DNA from: Lacticaseibacillus baoqingensis | Lineage (GTDB): Bacteria; Bacillota; Bacilli; Lactobacillales; Lactobacillaceae | NCBI RefSeq assembly: GCF_003946165.1 | Contig: NZ_RHOI01000003.1 | Location: 1-64,000, forward strand | Direction of reading: 5' to 3' | Length of the DNA stretch: 64,000 nt | Shown: positions 33,045-39,903 of the stretch, piece after piece | How positions within the stretch are numbered: the first letter of the stretch is position 1 | How the letters are laid out: every line of letters begins with the position of its first letter | Translations under genes and position numbers: made by a program | Notes under the pieces: model-generated | The model's database searches: none | What the model saw: only the letters and a program-made list of their open reading frames with translations | Told to the model about the DNA's origin: nothing

Positions 33045-33752
33045 TCATTTTTCCAACCAGCCGCCATCGATCGGCACAACTGCGCCGTGAATATAATCGG
33101 CTGCAGGACTGGCCAAAAATAAGGTCAAAGCAGCCACTTCTTCAGGCTTGGCCCAACGTTTGGCCGGTGTTTGGTCAGCGACCCACTGTGCCATGTGGCC
33201 ATCCCCAGCAAAATCAGCGGCATTCATTGGCGTATCGATCGCCCCAGGAGCGATCGCATTGGCGCGGATCCCTTGGGCGGCATAATCCAGATCCAGTTGC
33301 TTGGTCATGCCGATCACCGCATGCTTGGCTGCGGTATAAGCCACCCCGCCGCCGCCACCGACTAATCCGGCGATCGACGACATATTGACGAAAACGCCAT
33401 GTCCTTTTGCCAACATTCCTGGCAACACGGCTTTGACCACTTGGAACTGACTGGTCAAATCAACCGCGATGATTTGTGCCCAAGCAGCTAAGCTGGTTTC
33501 TTGGACCGTGCGGTACCCATCTAAGATCCCTGCTGTGTTGCAGACAATGTCAGGGGCAAAATCAGCGATCGTTGCGGCTGTCGTTGGATCGGTGATATCC
33601 GCTTGTAATCGCTGCAGCCCGGCTGCAGTCACTAGGGCTTGATCAACCGCCAGCACGTCGGCGCCGGCTTGGGCAAAACTTGCCGCCTGGGCCGCCCCAA
33701 TGCCGCTGGCAGCCCCGGTGACCGCAACTTTTAGCCCGGTGAAATCACTCAT
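33045..33752 (-). CDS. Short-chain dehydrogenase/reductase
   Basis: The 235-residue classical SDR has the NAD(P)-binding TGAASGIG (about residues 12-19), NTAG (about 71-74), and the active-site Ser and YxxxK (MSSIAGLVGGGG, then YTAAKHAVIGM, about 138-148). An acidic residue after the second strand (VLAVDQ) suggests NAD preference. The fold is close to 3-oxoacyl-ACP reductases and levodione-type alcohol dehydrogenases; the substrate is unknown. Its ATG overlaps the DUF2829 stop by four bases (ATGA), so both genes are co-translated. Confidence 0.9.
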   Translation of the reverse strand: MSDFTGLKVAVTGAASGIGAAQAASFAQAGADVLAVDQALVTAAGLQRLQADITDPTTAATIADFAPDIVCNTAGILDGYRTVQETSLAAWAQIIAVDLTSQFQVVKAVLPGMLAKGHGVFVNMSSIAGLVGGGGGVAYTAAKHAVIGMTKQLDLDYAAQGIRANAIAPGAIDTPMNAADFAGDGHMAQWVADQTPAKRWAKPEEVAALTLFLASPAADYIHGAVVPIDGGWLEK

Positions 33753-33967
33753 ACTGGTTGCCAGTCGGTGGCCAACGCATCACAGCCAGTCGGTTCCCAA
33801 ACACTAAAGCCTTCCCCTTGCACCTTGATCAAAAAATATGGGGTGACTGGAATGCCTTCGTAGTTTTGATGGTCAACCAGCGTGATGTATTCTTCACCGC
33901 CGCCCCAGCCGCTGCGCACGGCTTTGGCCCCGGCTTTGAGCTGGGGTAAGATCGCTTCAAAAGTCAA
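33749..33967 (-). CDS. DUF2829-family small protein (Tad2-like fold)
   Basis: The 72-residue protein has the DUF2829 pattern: MTFEAILPQLKAGAKAVRSGW at the start, then TPYFLIKVQGEGFSVWEPTGCDALATDW. Known from the literature, phage members of DUF2829 (Tad2) sequester the signalling nucleotide of the Thoeris defence system; many chromosomal copies are uncharacterised. Here it heads a non-phage operon with an SDR enzyme and a membrane protein, and I see no other phage gene nearby. A Thoeris-related role is therefore doubtful; ligand binding is a reasonable guess. Start ATG 33967 follows AAAGGAGG. Confidence 0.8.
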   Translation of the reverse strand: MTFEAILPQLKAGAKAVRSGWGGGEEYITLVDHQNYEGIPVTPYFLIKVQGEGFSVWEPTGCDALATDWQPV

Positions 33968-34075
33968 TCCGATTCCTCCTTTCGTTTCATAGGTTTTAGC
34001 CTATCATACTATCGCGTTGGGTGGTAGTGATCAGGCCACATTCGCCCCCAGATACTGACAAGTGCTGGCCCAATC

Positions 34076-34104
34076 AAAAAGGCCGAGCATCTGCTCAGCC
34101 TTTC
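34076..34104 (-). terminator. Terminator of the TrpXYZ-type operon
   Basis: Minus strand AAAGGCTGAGC/GCTCGGCC with a 4-base loop, then five T residues. Confidence 0.85.
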
Positions 34105-34109
34105 GGGTG

Positions 34110-34913
34110 TTAGCTTAATAAGACGGCATCATCGTTGAGCTCATTGCCGCTTTGTTCTTTGAACAAGCGCAGCAGATCCGGCACGGTGAGGCCTTGTTTT
34201 TGATCTTGGCGGATATCAACGGCGATCTGGCCATGATCCAACATGATCAAACGATTGCCATAGCGCAAGGCATCTTGCATATCATGGGTGATCATCAGCG
34301 TGGTGATCTTTTGGGCAGCGACTAACTGTTCAGTCAGCTGCATCACCGTCGCACTGGTTTGCGGGTCTAAAGCCGCCGTATGTTCATCCAACAGCAATAA
34401 TTCAGGAGCTTTTAACGTGGCCATCAACAAGGTGATCGCCTGGCGCTGACCGCCTGACAGCAACCCGATCTCAGTGGTGAGCCGGTTTTCCAGCCCTAGA
34501 TTCAAACTTGCCAGCTTATCTTGAAACAGCTTGCGGTCTGACTTGCGCACCCCAGCGCTCCAAAAATTGCGCCAAGTCCCGCGCTGCATGGCTAAGCTGA
34601 GGTTTTCTTCGACAGTCAGCATCGGTGCGGTGCCGGACAAGGGATCTTGGAACACTCGTGAGATCAATTTAGCGCGTTTGGCGACACTTTGATAAGTCAC
34701 GTCATTATTGGCGATCTTCACTTGGCCATGGGTGACTGGCAACGATCCGGCGACAGAATTAAGCAGCGTTGATTTACCGGCGCCATTGCCGCCGATAATG
34801 GCGACAAAATCGCCTTCTTCAAGGGTCAAGTTGATGCCTTTAAGCGCGTGATTCTCATTGACCGTGCCTTGGGCAAAATATTGATGCAGATCTTTAACTT
34901 CTAATGCTGGCAT
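34110..34913 (-). CDS. ABC transporter ATPase (TrpZ/COG1101-type)
   Basis: The 267-residue ATPase powers the aromatic-type importer. Walker A (GGNGAGKS) is at residues 41-48, the Q-loop FQDP at 88-91, the signature LSGGQ at 152-156 and Walker B (LLLLDEHT) at 172-179. The unusual DEHTAALDP in place of DEPTSALDP is characteristic of COG1101 ATPases that pair with COG4120 permeases and COG2984 binding proteins. It starts two bases after the permease stop and ends the locus. Streptococcal relatives are called TrpZ. Confidence 0.88.
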   Translation of the reverse strand: MPALEVKDLHQYFAQGTVNENHALKGINLTLEEGDFVAIIGGNGAGKSTLLNSVAGSLPVTHGQVKIANNDVTYQSVAKRAKLISRVFQDPLSGTAPMLTVEENLSLAMQRGTWRNFWSAGVRKSDRKLFQDKLASLNLGLENRLTTEIGLLSGGQRQAITLLMATLKAPELLLLDEHTAALDPQTSATVMQLTEQLVAAQKITTLMITHDMQDALRYGNRLIMLDHGQIAVDIRQDQKQGLTVPDLLRLFKEQSGNELNDDAVLLS

Positions 34914-34915
34914 GA

Positions 34916-35815
34916 TTAATCCCCCATCCGCTGTTTATTCTCGCGCCGTGCTTTGGCCACTTTGAATTCTTTTTGGATCAATGGCAACGACAAGAAGACG
35001 ACTAACATCAACGCGTAGAACAGGCGCAAGGCGTTTGGATCGACCCCAAGCTCCAAGACCCCGGCGATGATCAAGCGGTAAATGATCGCCCCTACGATGA
35101 TCGTCAACAAGCGTTGGCCAAACGTGAGATTGTGCAGCAAGATCTCGGCGATGATGATCGCGGCTAAGGCGATGACCAAAGTCCCGATCCCCATGGAAAT
35201 ATCCGCATACCCATTGGTTTGGGCCATTAAGCTGCCTGACAAAGCGATCAACCCGTTACTAACCATGTAGACGATGATCTTCATGTTGTCGTTGTTGATC
35301 CCATTAGCCGCAGACATGGCTTGGTTATCCCCAACAGCACGCGCCGCCAGTCCCATTTGGGTATTGAAGTATAACACCAACAAGATGATCACGATGGCTA
35401 AGACGATCGCGCCGACTAAGATGGTATCTAAAGTTGAATCGCCGGTGGAAAACAGCGTGAAGACTGTTTTAACATTACTCAACAAGGACAAATTAGCCTG
35501 CCCCATGATGAACAAGTTGACCGAATACAACCCGGTCATCGTCAAGATCCCAGTCAACAGATCAGGGATTTTTAACTTTGTGTGCAAAAAGCCAGAGACA
35601 AAGCCGGCTAGCGCCCCGCCTAAAAACCCATATAAGGTCGCTAGGATGGGATCAACGCCGTGCACAAGGTTATGCGCGGTGATCGCCGCACCTAAAGGAA
35701 AACTCCCTTCAGCGGTCATATCAGCGATATCCAAAATTCGGAAGGTCAAGTAGACGCCGATCGCCATGATCGACCACAACAAGCCTTGTGAGACACTAGA
35801 GGTTAAGATGCTCAT
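34916..35815 (-). CDS. ABC transporter permease (TrpY/COG4120-type)
   Basis: The 299-residue permease has about eight helices and the branched-chain-type permease fold: FRILDIADMTAEGSFPLGAAI (split, about residues 25-45), a family-diagnostic segment, and MGLAARAVGDNQAMSAANGIN (about 154-174), the coupling region. It is shared by three binding proteins encoded upstream. RBS AAGGAG precedes the ATG, with an 81-base gap after the first binding-protein gene; no terminator or promoter is obvious in the gap, so it depends on the Phe-leader transcript and on read-through from further upstream. Confidence 0.88.
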   Translation of the reverse strand: MSILTSSVSQGLLWSIMAIGVYLTFRILDIADMTAEGSFPLGAAITAHNLVHGVDPILATLYGFLGGALAGFVSGFLHTKLKIPDLLTGILTMTGLYSVNLFIMGQANLSLLSNVKTVFTLFSTGDSTLDTILVGAIVLAIVIILLVLYFNTQMGLAARAVGDNQAMSAANGINNDNMKIIVYMVSNGLIALSGSLMAQTNGYADISMGIGTLVIALAAIIIAEILLHNLTFGQRLLTIIVGAIIYRLIIAGVLELGVDPNALRLFYALMLVVFLSLPLIQKEFKVAKARRENKQRMGD

Positions 35816-35896
35816 GTTGGTATTACTCCTTCTTGGCAGTCCGCAACAACGCGGGCAGTGATTGAAAAACGGTGTTTGCCGACAGCCAAGCGGTGA

Positions 35897-36844
35897 TCAT
35901 TGCTTGGTGTCAGCAGTGGTGATGTCAAAAGCCTTCATCATTTTTTGATTCCGGATCACGGTGACTTTGGCAGGATCTTCAACGGCAAGTTTTTTGACTG
36001 CCTTGCCTTTCAAGATTTTCACCGCCAGCTTGGCAGTTTGTTTGCCTAAGTCTTTGTAATTGATCCCGATGGTGGCCACCCCGCCATCTTTGACCATGGT
36101 TGAAGCCGCTGGGACCACCGGCACATGCTTGGCTAAGGAAACTTTGCCGACGGTGCTCATCGCTGCAGCAACGGTATTATCCGTTGGCACATAGATCACT
36201 TCCGCTTGTCCGGCCAGTGATTCCGTGGCTGATTGGACATCGTTAGTTGAAGCAACGGTGCGCTTGACCACCTTCAGCCCCAATTGCTTAGCGGCTTTTG
36301 TGGCCGCTTTGATCTGCACGATCGAGTTTTGCTCAGCCGCGTTGTAGAGCATGCCCACGGTTTTGGCCTTGGGGAACAGTTTGTGCATGTATTGGATCTG
36401 TGCGGGAATATCCACCATATCCACGACCCCAGTCGCATTCGTGGTTGGGGCTTTAGGATCATCAACAATGCCGGCAGCTTTAGGATCGGTCACCGCGGTG
36501 AAAACCATTGGCGTGTCGGGATCGCCTTTTTGCAAGGCTTGCGCTGCCGGAGTGGCAATGGCCAAATTGACGTCATTGTGATCTTTTTTGAGTTGTTCAC
36601 TCATGGTCTTTAAGTTGGCTTGATCACCTTGGGCATTCACATAGTCGATCTTGATTTTTTTGCCGCTATAACCTTGTGCCTTCAGCTCTTGTTCAAAGCC
36701 TTGGCGCGCATCGGTCAACGCGGTTTGGTCGATCAATTGTAAGATCCCGACTTTGACCGTATCATCTTTGGCTTGTGCTTGCTTGCCACAAGCAGCTAAC
36801 CCCAACATCGCAATGGCCCCAAGGCCGATCAATAACTTCTTCAT
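35897..36844 (-). CDS. TrpX-type substrate-binding lipoprotein 1 (behind the Phe leader)
   Basis: The 315-residue ABC_sub_bind (COG2984) lipoprotein has signal MKKLLIGLGAIAMLGLAACG with lipobox LAAC (Cys at 19). Family marks are VGILQLIDQTALTDARQGF (about 32-50), DYVNAQGDQANLKTMS (about 67-82), LAIATPAAQAL, TAVTDPKAAGIV, KTVGMLYNAAEQNS (aromatic-amino-acid-type binding cleft), and VPTDNTVAAAMSTVGK. It is followed by the only permease and ATPase of the locus. Its mRNA leader encodes a peptide with four Phe codons, so Phe or a Phe-derived compound is the suspected ligand. RBS GGGAGG lies before the ATG. Confidence 0.88.
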   Translation of the reverse strand: MKKLLIGLGAIAMLGLAACGKQAQAKDDTVKVGILQLIDQTALTDARQGFEQELKAQGYSGKKIKIDYVNAQGDQANLKTMSEQLKKDHNDVNLAIATPAAQALQKGDPDTPMVFTAVTDPKAAGIVDDPKAPTTNATGVVDMVDIPAQIQYMHKLFPKAKTVGMLYNAAEQNSIVQIKAATKAAKQLGLKVVKRTVASTNDVQSATESLAGQAEVIYVPTDNTVAAAMSTVGKVSLAKHVPVVPAASTMVKDGGVATIGINYKDLGKQTAKLAVKILKGKAVKKLAVEDPAKVTVIRNQKMMKAFDITTADTKQ

Positions 36845-36890
36845 ATGTGATATCCTCCCAGATAAAATGCTTGATTTGTCAACGGTGCCA

Positions 36891-37058
36891 AATCAAAAGG
36901 CCAGTCACGTTCAGAGGGGTCCCCACGTGGCTGGCCATTCATTTTTTCCGGAAAAGAAAAGGCCACATGGAGAAATTCTGTTCATCCATGTGGCAATTGA
37001 TCGCACGTTTAATGGTACCGGCCATCATGGATGCAAGCCGCGGCTTGCATCCATGATG
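36891..37058 (-). promoter_or_regulatory. Attenuator of binding-protein gene 1 (Phe leader)
   Basis: Segments on the minus strand in order: 1 (37041-37058) and 2 (37023-37040) form a perfect 18-bp hairpin; 3 (36981-36994, GCCACATGGATGAA) and 4 (36962-36972, CTCCATGTGGC) form a hairpin followed by a T-rich run; 5 (36921-36936) and 6 (36899-36914) form a GC-rich hairpin followed by TTTTGATT. Segment 2 also pairs with 3 (CATCCATG/CATGGATG), and 4 also pairs with 5 (CCATGTGG/CCACGTGG). Confidence 0.8.
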
Positions 37059-37065
37059 CAAACCG

Positions 37066-37125
37066 CTATCCGAAAAAGCCGGTAAAAAAGACTGTGTTCA
37101 GTTGTGTTGGTGTCATTAATGTCAT
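37066..37125 (-). CDS. Phe-rich leader peptide (19 codons)
   Basis: ATG at 37125, 6 bases after AAAGGAGTG, encodes MTLMTPTQLNTVFFTGFFG and stops at TAG 37066. Four of the last seven residues are Phe (TTT TTT, then TTT TTC). The stop codon is seven bases from hairpin 1:2, the usual distance in ribosome-mediated attenuators. The TQLN core and final Gly recur in the other two leaders. Confidence 0.85.
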   Translation of the reverse strand: MTLMTPTQLNTVFFTGFFG

Positions 37126-37165
37126 GTTCAACACTCCTTTGCCCAGCGTCGCTGGTATGTTTATG

Positions 37166-37194
37166 AGAATACTATGGGAAGATGTGACTGTCAA
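37166..37194 (-). promoter_or_regulatory. Promoter of the Phe leader
   Basis: TTGACA (37189-37194), 17 bases, TATTCT (37166-37171). The -10 and spacing are identical to those of the second leader. Confidence 0.85.
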
Positions 37195-37247
37195 CCCCGT
37201 ATTCTCACCTACCGACTTTTTCAGGGAGGATATTCAGTTGTAAATGC

Positions 37248-38222
37248 CTATTTGGCCGCGTTTTCTAAGTCTGCTTGGGTTAAGTTGAATAATTTCATGC
37301 GCTTAGCATTGGAAACTAATTCCGTCTTAGCTGGGGATTGGATCGGCAAGTCTTTCACTTGCTTGCCTTTGAGGATCTGCACCGCCATCTTGGCGGCTTG
37401 CTTGCCTAAGTCTTCGTAATTGATGCCTTTAGTCGCCACCCCGGCTAATTTGATCATCGTCGCATCCGCATTGACAACTGGGACTTTGGCTTTTTCTGAA
37501 ACTTTGCCGACGGTCGCCATGCCAGCCGCGGCGACATTGTCGGTAGGAATGTAGATCGCATCTGCTTGGCCGGCTAACGCTTCGACTGCTTGTTGCACAT
37601 CATTGGTCGTCGCAGCGGTTTTAACGACTGCCGTTAAACCCAATTTTTTGATTTCTTGTTTGGCCAGTTTGATTTGGAAAACCGAGTTGGCTTCAGCGGC
37701 GTTGTATAACAGTCCAATTTTCTTAGCTTTAGGAAACAGCTTATGGGTGAAGTCGATTTGCCCTTTGACATCCACCATATCCGTGACGCCAGTCGCATTT
37801 TTATCTGGGGCTTTGGTGCTGGTCGTCAAGCCGGCAAACTTGGGATCGGTGATCGCCGTAAACAACATTGGCGTATCTGCATCTTCTTTTTGCAGCGCTT
37901 GGGCGGCTGGGGTGGCGATGGCTAAGTTCAAGTCGTTTTTATCTTGCTTGAGTTGTTGGCTCATTGACTTTAAATTCGCTTGATCGCCTTGTGCATTCAC
38001 GTAGTCGATCTTGATCTTCTTGCCTTTGTAACCTTCTTTAGCCAGCTCTTCGGTGAACCCTTTGCGCGCAGCGTTTAACGCGCTTTGATCGATCAGCTGC
38101 AAGATGCCGATCTTGACGGTCCCGTCTTTTTTGGCGGCATTTTGCTTACCGCAGGCGGCTAAACTCAAAACGGCTGCCAAAGTGGTCAAGCCGATCAATA
38201 ACTGCTTCATCTTCATCATCAT
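37248..38222 (-). CDS. TrpX-type substrate-binding lipoprotein 2 (behind Tyr leader A)
   Basis: The 324-residue COG2984 lipoprotein (signal ending LSLAACG, Cys near 25) is closely similar to protein 1 over its length: GILQLIDQSALNAARKGF, DYVNAQGDQANLKSMS, LAIATPAAQAL, KKIGLLYNAAEANS and IPTDNVAAAGMATVGK. It has no permease or ATPase of its own and must use the pair at 34110-35815. Its leader peptide has five Tyr codons among its last seven. No terminator separates it from the Phe promoter, so transcripts may continue into the next leader. Confidence 0.87.
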   Translation of the reverse strand: MMMKMKQLLIGLTTLAAVLSLAACGKQNAAKKDGTVKIGILQLIDQSALNAARKGFTEELAKEGYKGKKIKIDYVNAQGDQANLKSMSQQLKQDKNDLNLAIATPAAQALQKEDADTPMLFTAITDPKFAGLTTSTKAPDKNATGVTDMVDVKGQIDFTHKLFPKAKKIGLLYNAAEANSVFQIKLAKQEIKKLGLTAVVKTAATTNDVQQAVEALAGQADAIYIPTDNVAAAGMATVGKVSEKAKVPVVNADATMIKLAGVATKGINYEDLGKQAAKMAVQILKGKQVKDLPIQSPAKTELVSNAKRMKLFNLTQADLENAAK

Positions 38223-38253
38223 TCCTCCAAAATATGTGTCGTCCTACTAAAAA

Positions 38254-38408
38254 GCCGGCCACTGAGAGATCCCCCAGTGGCCGGCCGCTTCTTTTTCCGG
38301 AAAGAAAAAGCCACATGGAGAATCACTTCATCCATGTGGCGTTATTAGCATGTTAAAGCTACGCCTATCATGGATGCAAACCTGCAACGCGGTTTGCATC
38401 CTGAGGCG
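38254..38408 (-). promoter_or_regulatory. Attenuator of binding-protein gene 2 (Tyr leader A)
   Basis: Minus strand order: 1 (38391-38408) and 2 (38362-38382) pair through GGATGCAAACC/GGTTTGCATCC; 3 (38327-38340) and 4 (38310-38320) through CCACATGGA/TCCATGTGG, followed by CTTTTTCTTT; 5 (38275-38285) and 6 (38254-38264) through GCCGGCCACTG/CAGTGGCCGGC, followed by five T. Segment 2 pairs with 3 (ATCCATG with CATGGAT); 4 with 5 is weaker here. Confidence 0.78.
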
Positions 38409-38419
38409 AATGCAAGCCG

Positions 38420-38479
38420 CTATCCGTAATAGCCGTAGTAGTACGCGTGATTAAGTTGTGTTGGGATAATCTTTGTCAT
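38420..38479 (-). CDS. Tyr-rich leader peptide A (19 codons)
   Basis: ATG 38479, behind AAGGAGTGTTGATC, encodes MTKIIPTQLNHAYYYGYYG and stops at TAG 38420. Five of the last seven residues are Tyr (TAC TAC TAC, then TAT TAC). The stop is about 12 bases from hairpin 1:2. Confidence 0.87.
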   Translation of the reverse strand: MTKIIPTQLNHAYYYGYYG

Positions 38480-38520
38480 GATCAACACTCCTTGTGACCA
38501 GCTGTGCTGGTATGTGTCTG

Positions 38521-38549
38521 AGAATACGCTCATCAAAACCTCATGTCAA
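38521..38549 (-). promoter_or_regulatory. Promoter of Tyr leader A
   Basis: TTGACA (38544-38549), 17 bases, TATTCT (38521-38526). Confidence 0.85.
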
Positions 38550-38584
38550 GGCCGGATTTGGGCGGCTGGGTAACACAGGTCAAT

Positions 38585-38616
38585 CAAAACGAGGCTGTCC
38601 CAAGACAGTCTCGTTT
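38585..38616 (-). terminator. Terminator of binding-protein gene 3
   Basis: Minus strand AAACGAGACTGTC/GACAGCCTCGTTTT with a 4-base loop. It isolates gene 3 from the downstream leader. Confidence 0.8.
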
Positions 38617-38627
38617 GCAAATCAGGA

Positions 38628-39578
38628 TCATTCCAGCATGTCTTTGGTGATCCCAAAGAGCTTCATGCGCTTTTCGTTGGTGACCAGCTTGATGTTTTTC
38701 GGTCCTTCAACTGGGATATCTTTGACTTTCTTGCCTTTGATGATCTTGATGGCCATATCTGCAGTTTGCTTGCCGATATCTTCGAAGCTGGCCCCTTTTG
38801 TGGCGACCCCGGCAAATTGGATCATGGTCGGATCAGTGTTGACCACTGGGACTTTAGTTGCTTCAGAGACTTTGCCGATCGTTGCCATCCCCACTGCGGC
38901 CACGTGATCATTAGGAATAAACAAGGCATCAGACTTTTTGCATAAGGCCCGCGCGGTGGATTCCACATCAGAAGCCGATGCGACGGTCATTTCAACTGGC
39001 GTCAAGCCCATTTGCTTCATCGCCGTGCGCGCCCGCTTCACGATCGCCATGGCGTTTGGTTCGCCAGCGTCGTACATCATGCCGATCTTCTTGGCTTTAG
39101 GGAACATTTTATGCAGCAAGTTGAGTTGCATCTTCACGCTGGCTAAAACCGTCACCCCAGTGGCATTCTTATCTGGTGCTTGCATTGCCGACTTCGTGAT
39201 CAACCCGGCGGCCACTGGATCGGTGATCGCTGAGAAGATCAATGGCGTCTTGTTGCCGGCTTTTTCCATCGCTTGTGAAGCCGCAGAGCCGATCGAAATG
39301 TTCAAGGTATTATTCATCCGGTTCAATTGCTGGCTCATTTGGTTCAAGTTAGATTGATCGCCTTGCGCATTGAGCAGCTTGATCTTGGCTTTGCCGTAGC
39401 CTTTAGCCTTTAATTCTTCGCGGATGCCTTTTTCGGTATCATCCAATGCTTGTTGATCGAGTTGTTGCAAGATCCCGATCTTGACATCACTTTTTGATTG
39501 CGGGGTGCTGCTTTTACCACAAGCGGCTAACAAGAACAACGACATGGCTGCAGCGAGCCCAAAAATAAGTTTTTTCAT
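38628..39578 (-). CDS. TrpX-type substrate-binding lipoprotein 3 (behind Tyr leader B)
   Basis: The 316-residue COG2984 lipoprotein (lipobox LAAC, Cys at 20) is the most divergent of the three: GILQQLDQQALDDTEKGI, LLNAQGDQSNLNQMS, SIGSAASQAM instead of LAIATPAAQAL, KKIGMMYDAGEPNA instead of LLYNAAE, and IPNDHVAAVGMATIGK. An extra Cys (RALCKKSD) replaces AGQAE. These cleft changes suggest a different ligand. Its terminator at 38585 makes it a separate unit. RBS GGAGG precedes the ATG. Confidence 0.87.
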   Translation of the reverse strand: MKKLIFGLAAAMSLFLLAACGKSSTPQSKSDVKIGILQQLDQQALDDTEKGIREELKAKGYGKAKIKLLNAQGDQSNLNQMSQQLNRMNNTLNISIGSAASQAMEKAGNKTPLIFSAITDPVAAGLITKSAMQAPDKNATGVTVLASVKMQLNLLHKMFPKAKKIGMMYDAGEPNAMAIVKRARTAMKQMGLTPVEMTVASASDVESTARALCKKSDALFIPNDHVAAVGMATIGKVSEATKVPVVNTDPTMIQFAGVATKGASFEDIGKQTADMAIKIIKGKKVKDIPVEGPKNIKLVTNEKRMKLFGITKDMLE

Positions 39579-39603
39579 GATAATTCCTCCAAAAAATAAT
39601 AAT

Positions 39604-39755
39604 GACCGGTCACTGAGAAATTACTCTCATGTGACCGGCCAAATTCTTTCCGGAAAGAAAAAAGCCACATGAGAACAATCTCCCCATGTGGCGTTATCGG
39701 CATGTTTAAATGCGACGGCCACATGGATGCAAGCGCGCAGGCTCACATCCATGTG
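39604..39755 (-). promoter_or_regulatory. Attenuator of binding-protein gene 3 (Tyr leader B)
   Basis: Minus strand order: 1 (39741-39755) and 2 (39719-39734) pair through CACATGGATG/CATCCATGTG; 3 (39681-39692) and 4 (39664-39673) through GCCACATG/CATGTGGC, followed by TTTTTTCTTT; 5 (39624-39640) and 6 (39604-39618) through GGTCAC..TGAGA/TCTCAGTGACC, followed by a T-rich run. Segment 2 pairs with 3 (CCATGTGGC/GCCACATGG) and 4 with 5 (CTCATGTG/CACATGAG), both without mismatch. Confidence 0.82.
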
Positions 39756-39763
39756 CAAGCCCG

Positions 39764-39823
39764 CTATCCGTAATAATAGCCGTCGTAATAAGTATTCAGT
39801 TGTGTTGTTAAACGTGTATTCAT
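39764..39823 (-). CDS. Tyr-rich leader peptide B (19 codons)
   Basis: ATG 39823, behind AGGAGTGTTGATC, encodes MNTRLTTQLNTYYDGYYYG and stops at TAG 39764. Five of the last eight residues are Tyr. The stop is eight bases from hairpin 1:2. Confidence 0.87.
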   Translation of the reverse strand: MNTRLTTQLNTYYDGYYYG

Positions 39824-39860
39824 GATCAACACTCCTGTCTGTGTATCGGGTATGTGGCTA

Positions 39861-39889
39861 ACCATACGCCGCATCATGAGAATCGTCAA
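39861..39889 (-). promoter_or_regulatory. Promoter of Tyr leader B
   Basis: TTGACG (39884-39889), 17 bases, TATGGT (39861-39866); weaker -10 than the other two. Confidence 0.75.
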
Positions 39890-39903
39890 GGGATTTCGTG
39901 AGA

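Noticed and set aside
36845-37200. T-box in the leaders of the TrpX-type genes
   Set aside because: None of the three leaders contains TGGNACCGCG or a stem I; the aromatic codon runs and 3-way alternatives explain them better.
37195-37247. Terminator between binding-protein gene 2 and the Phe promoter
   Set aside because: No stem with a T-tract could be drawn; read-through into the Phe leader is possible.
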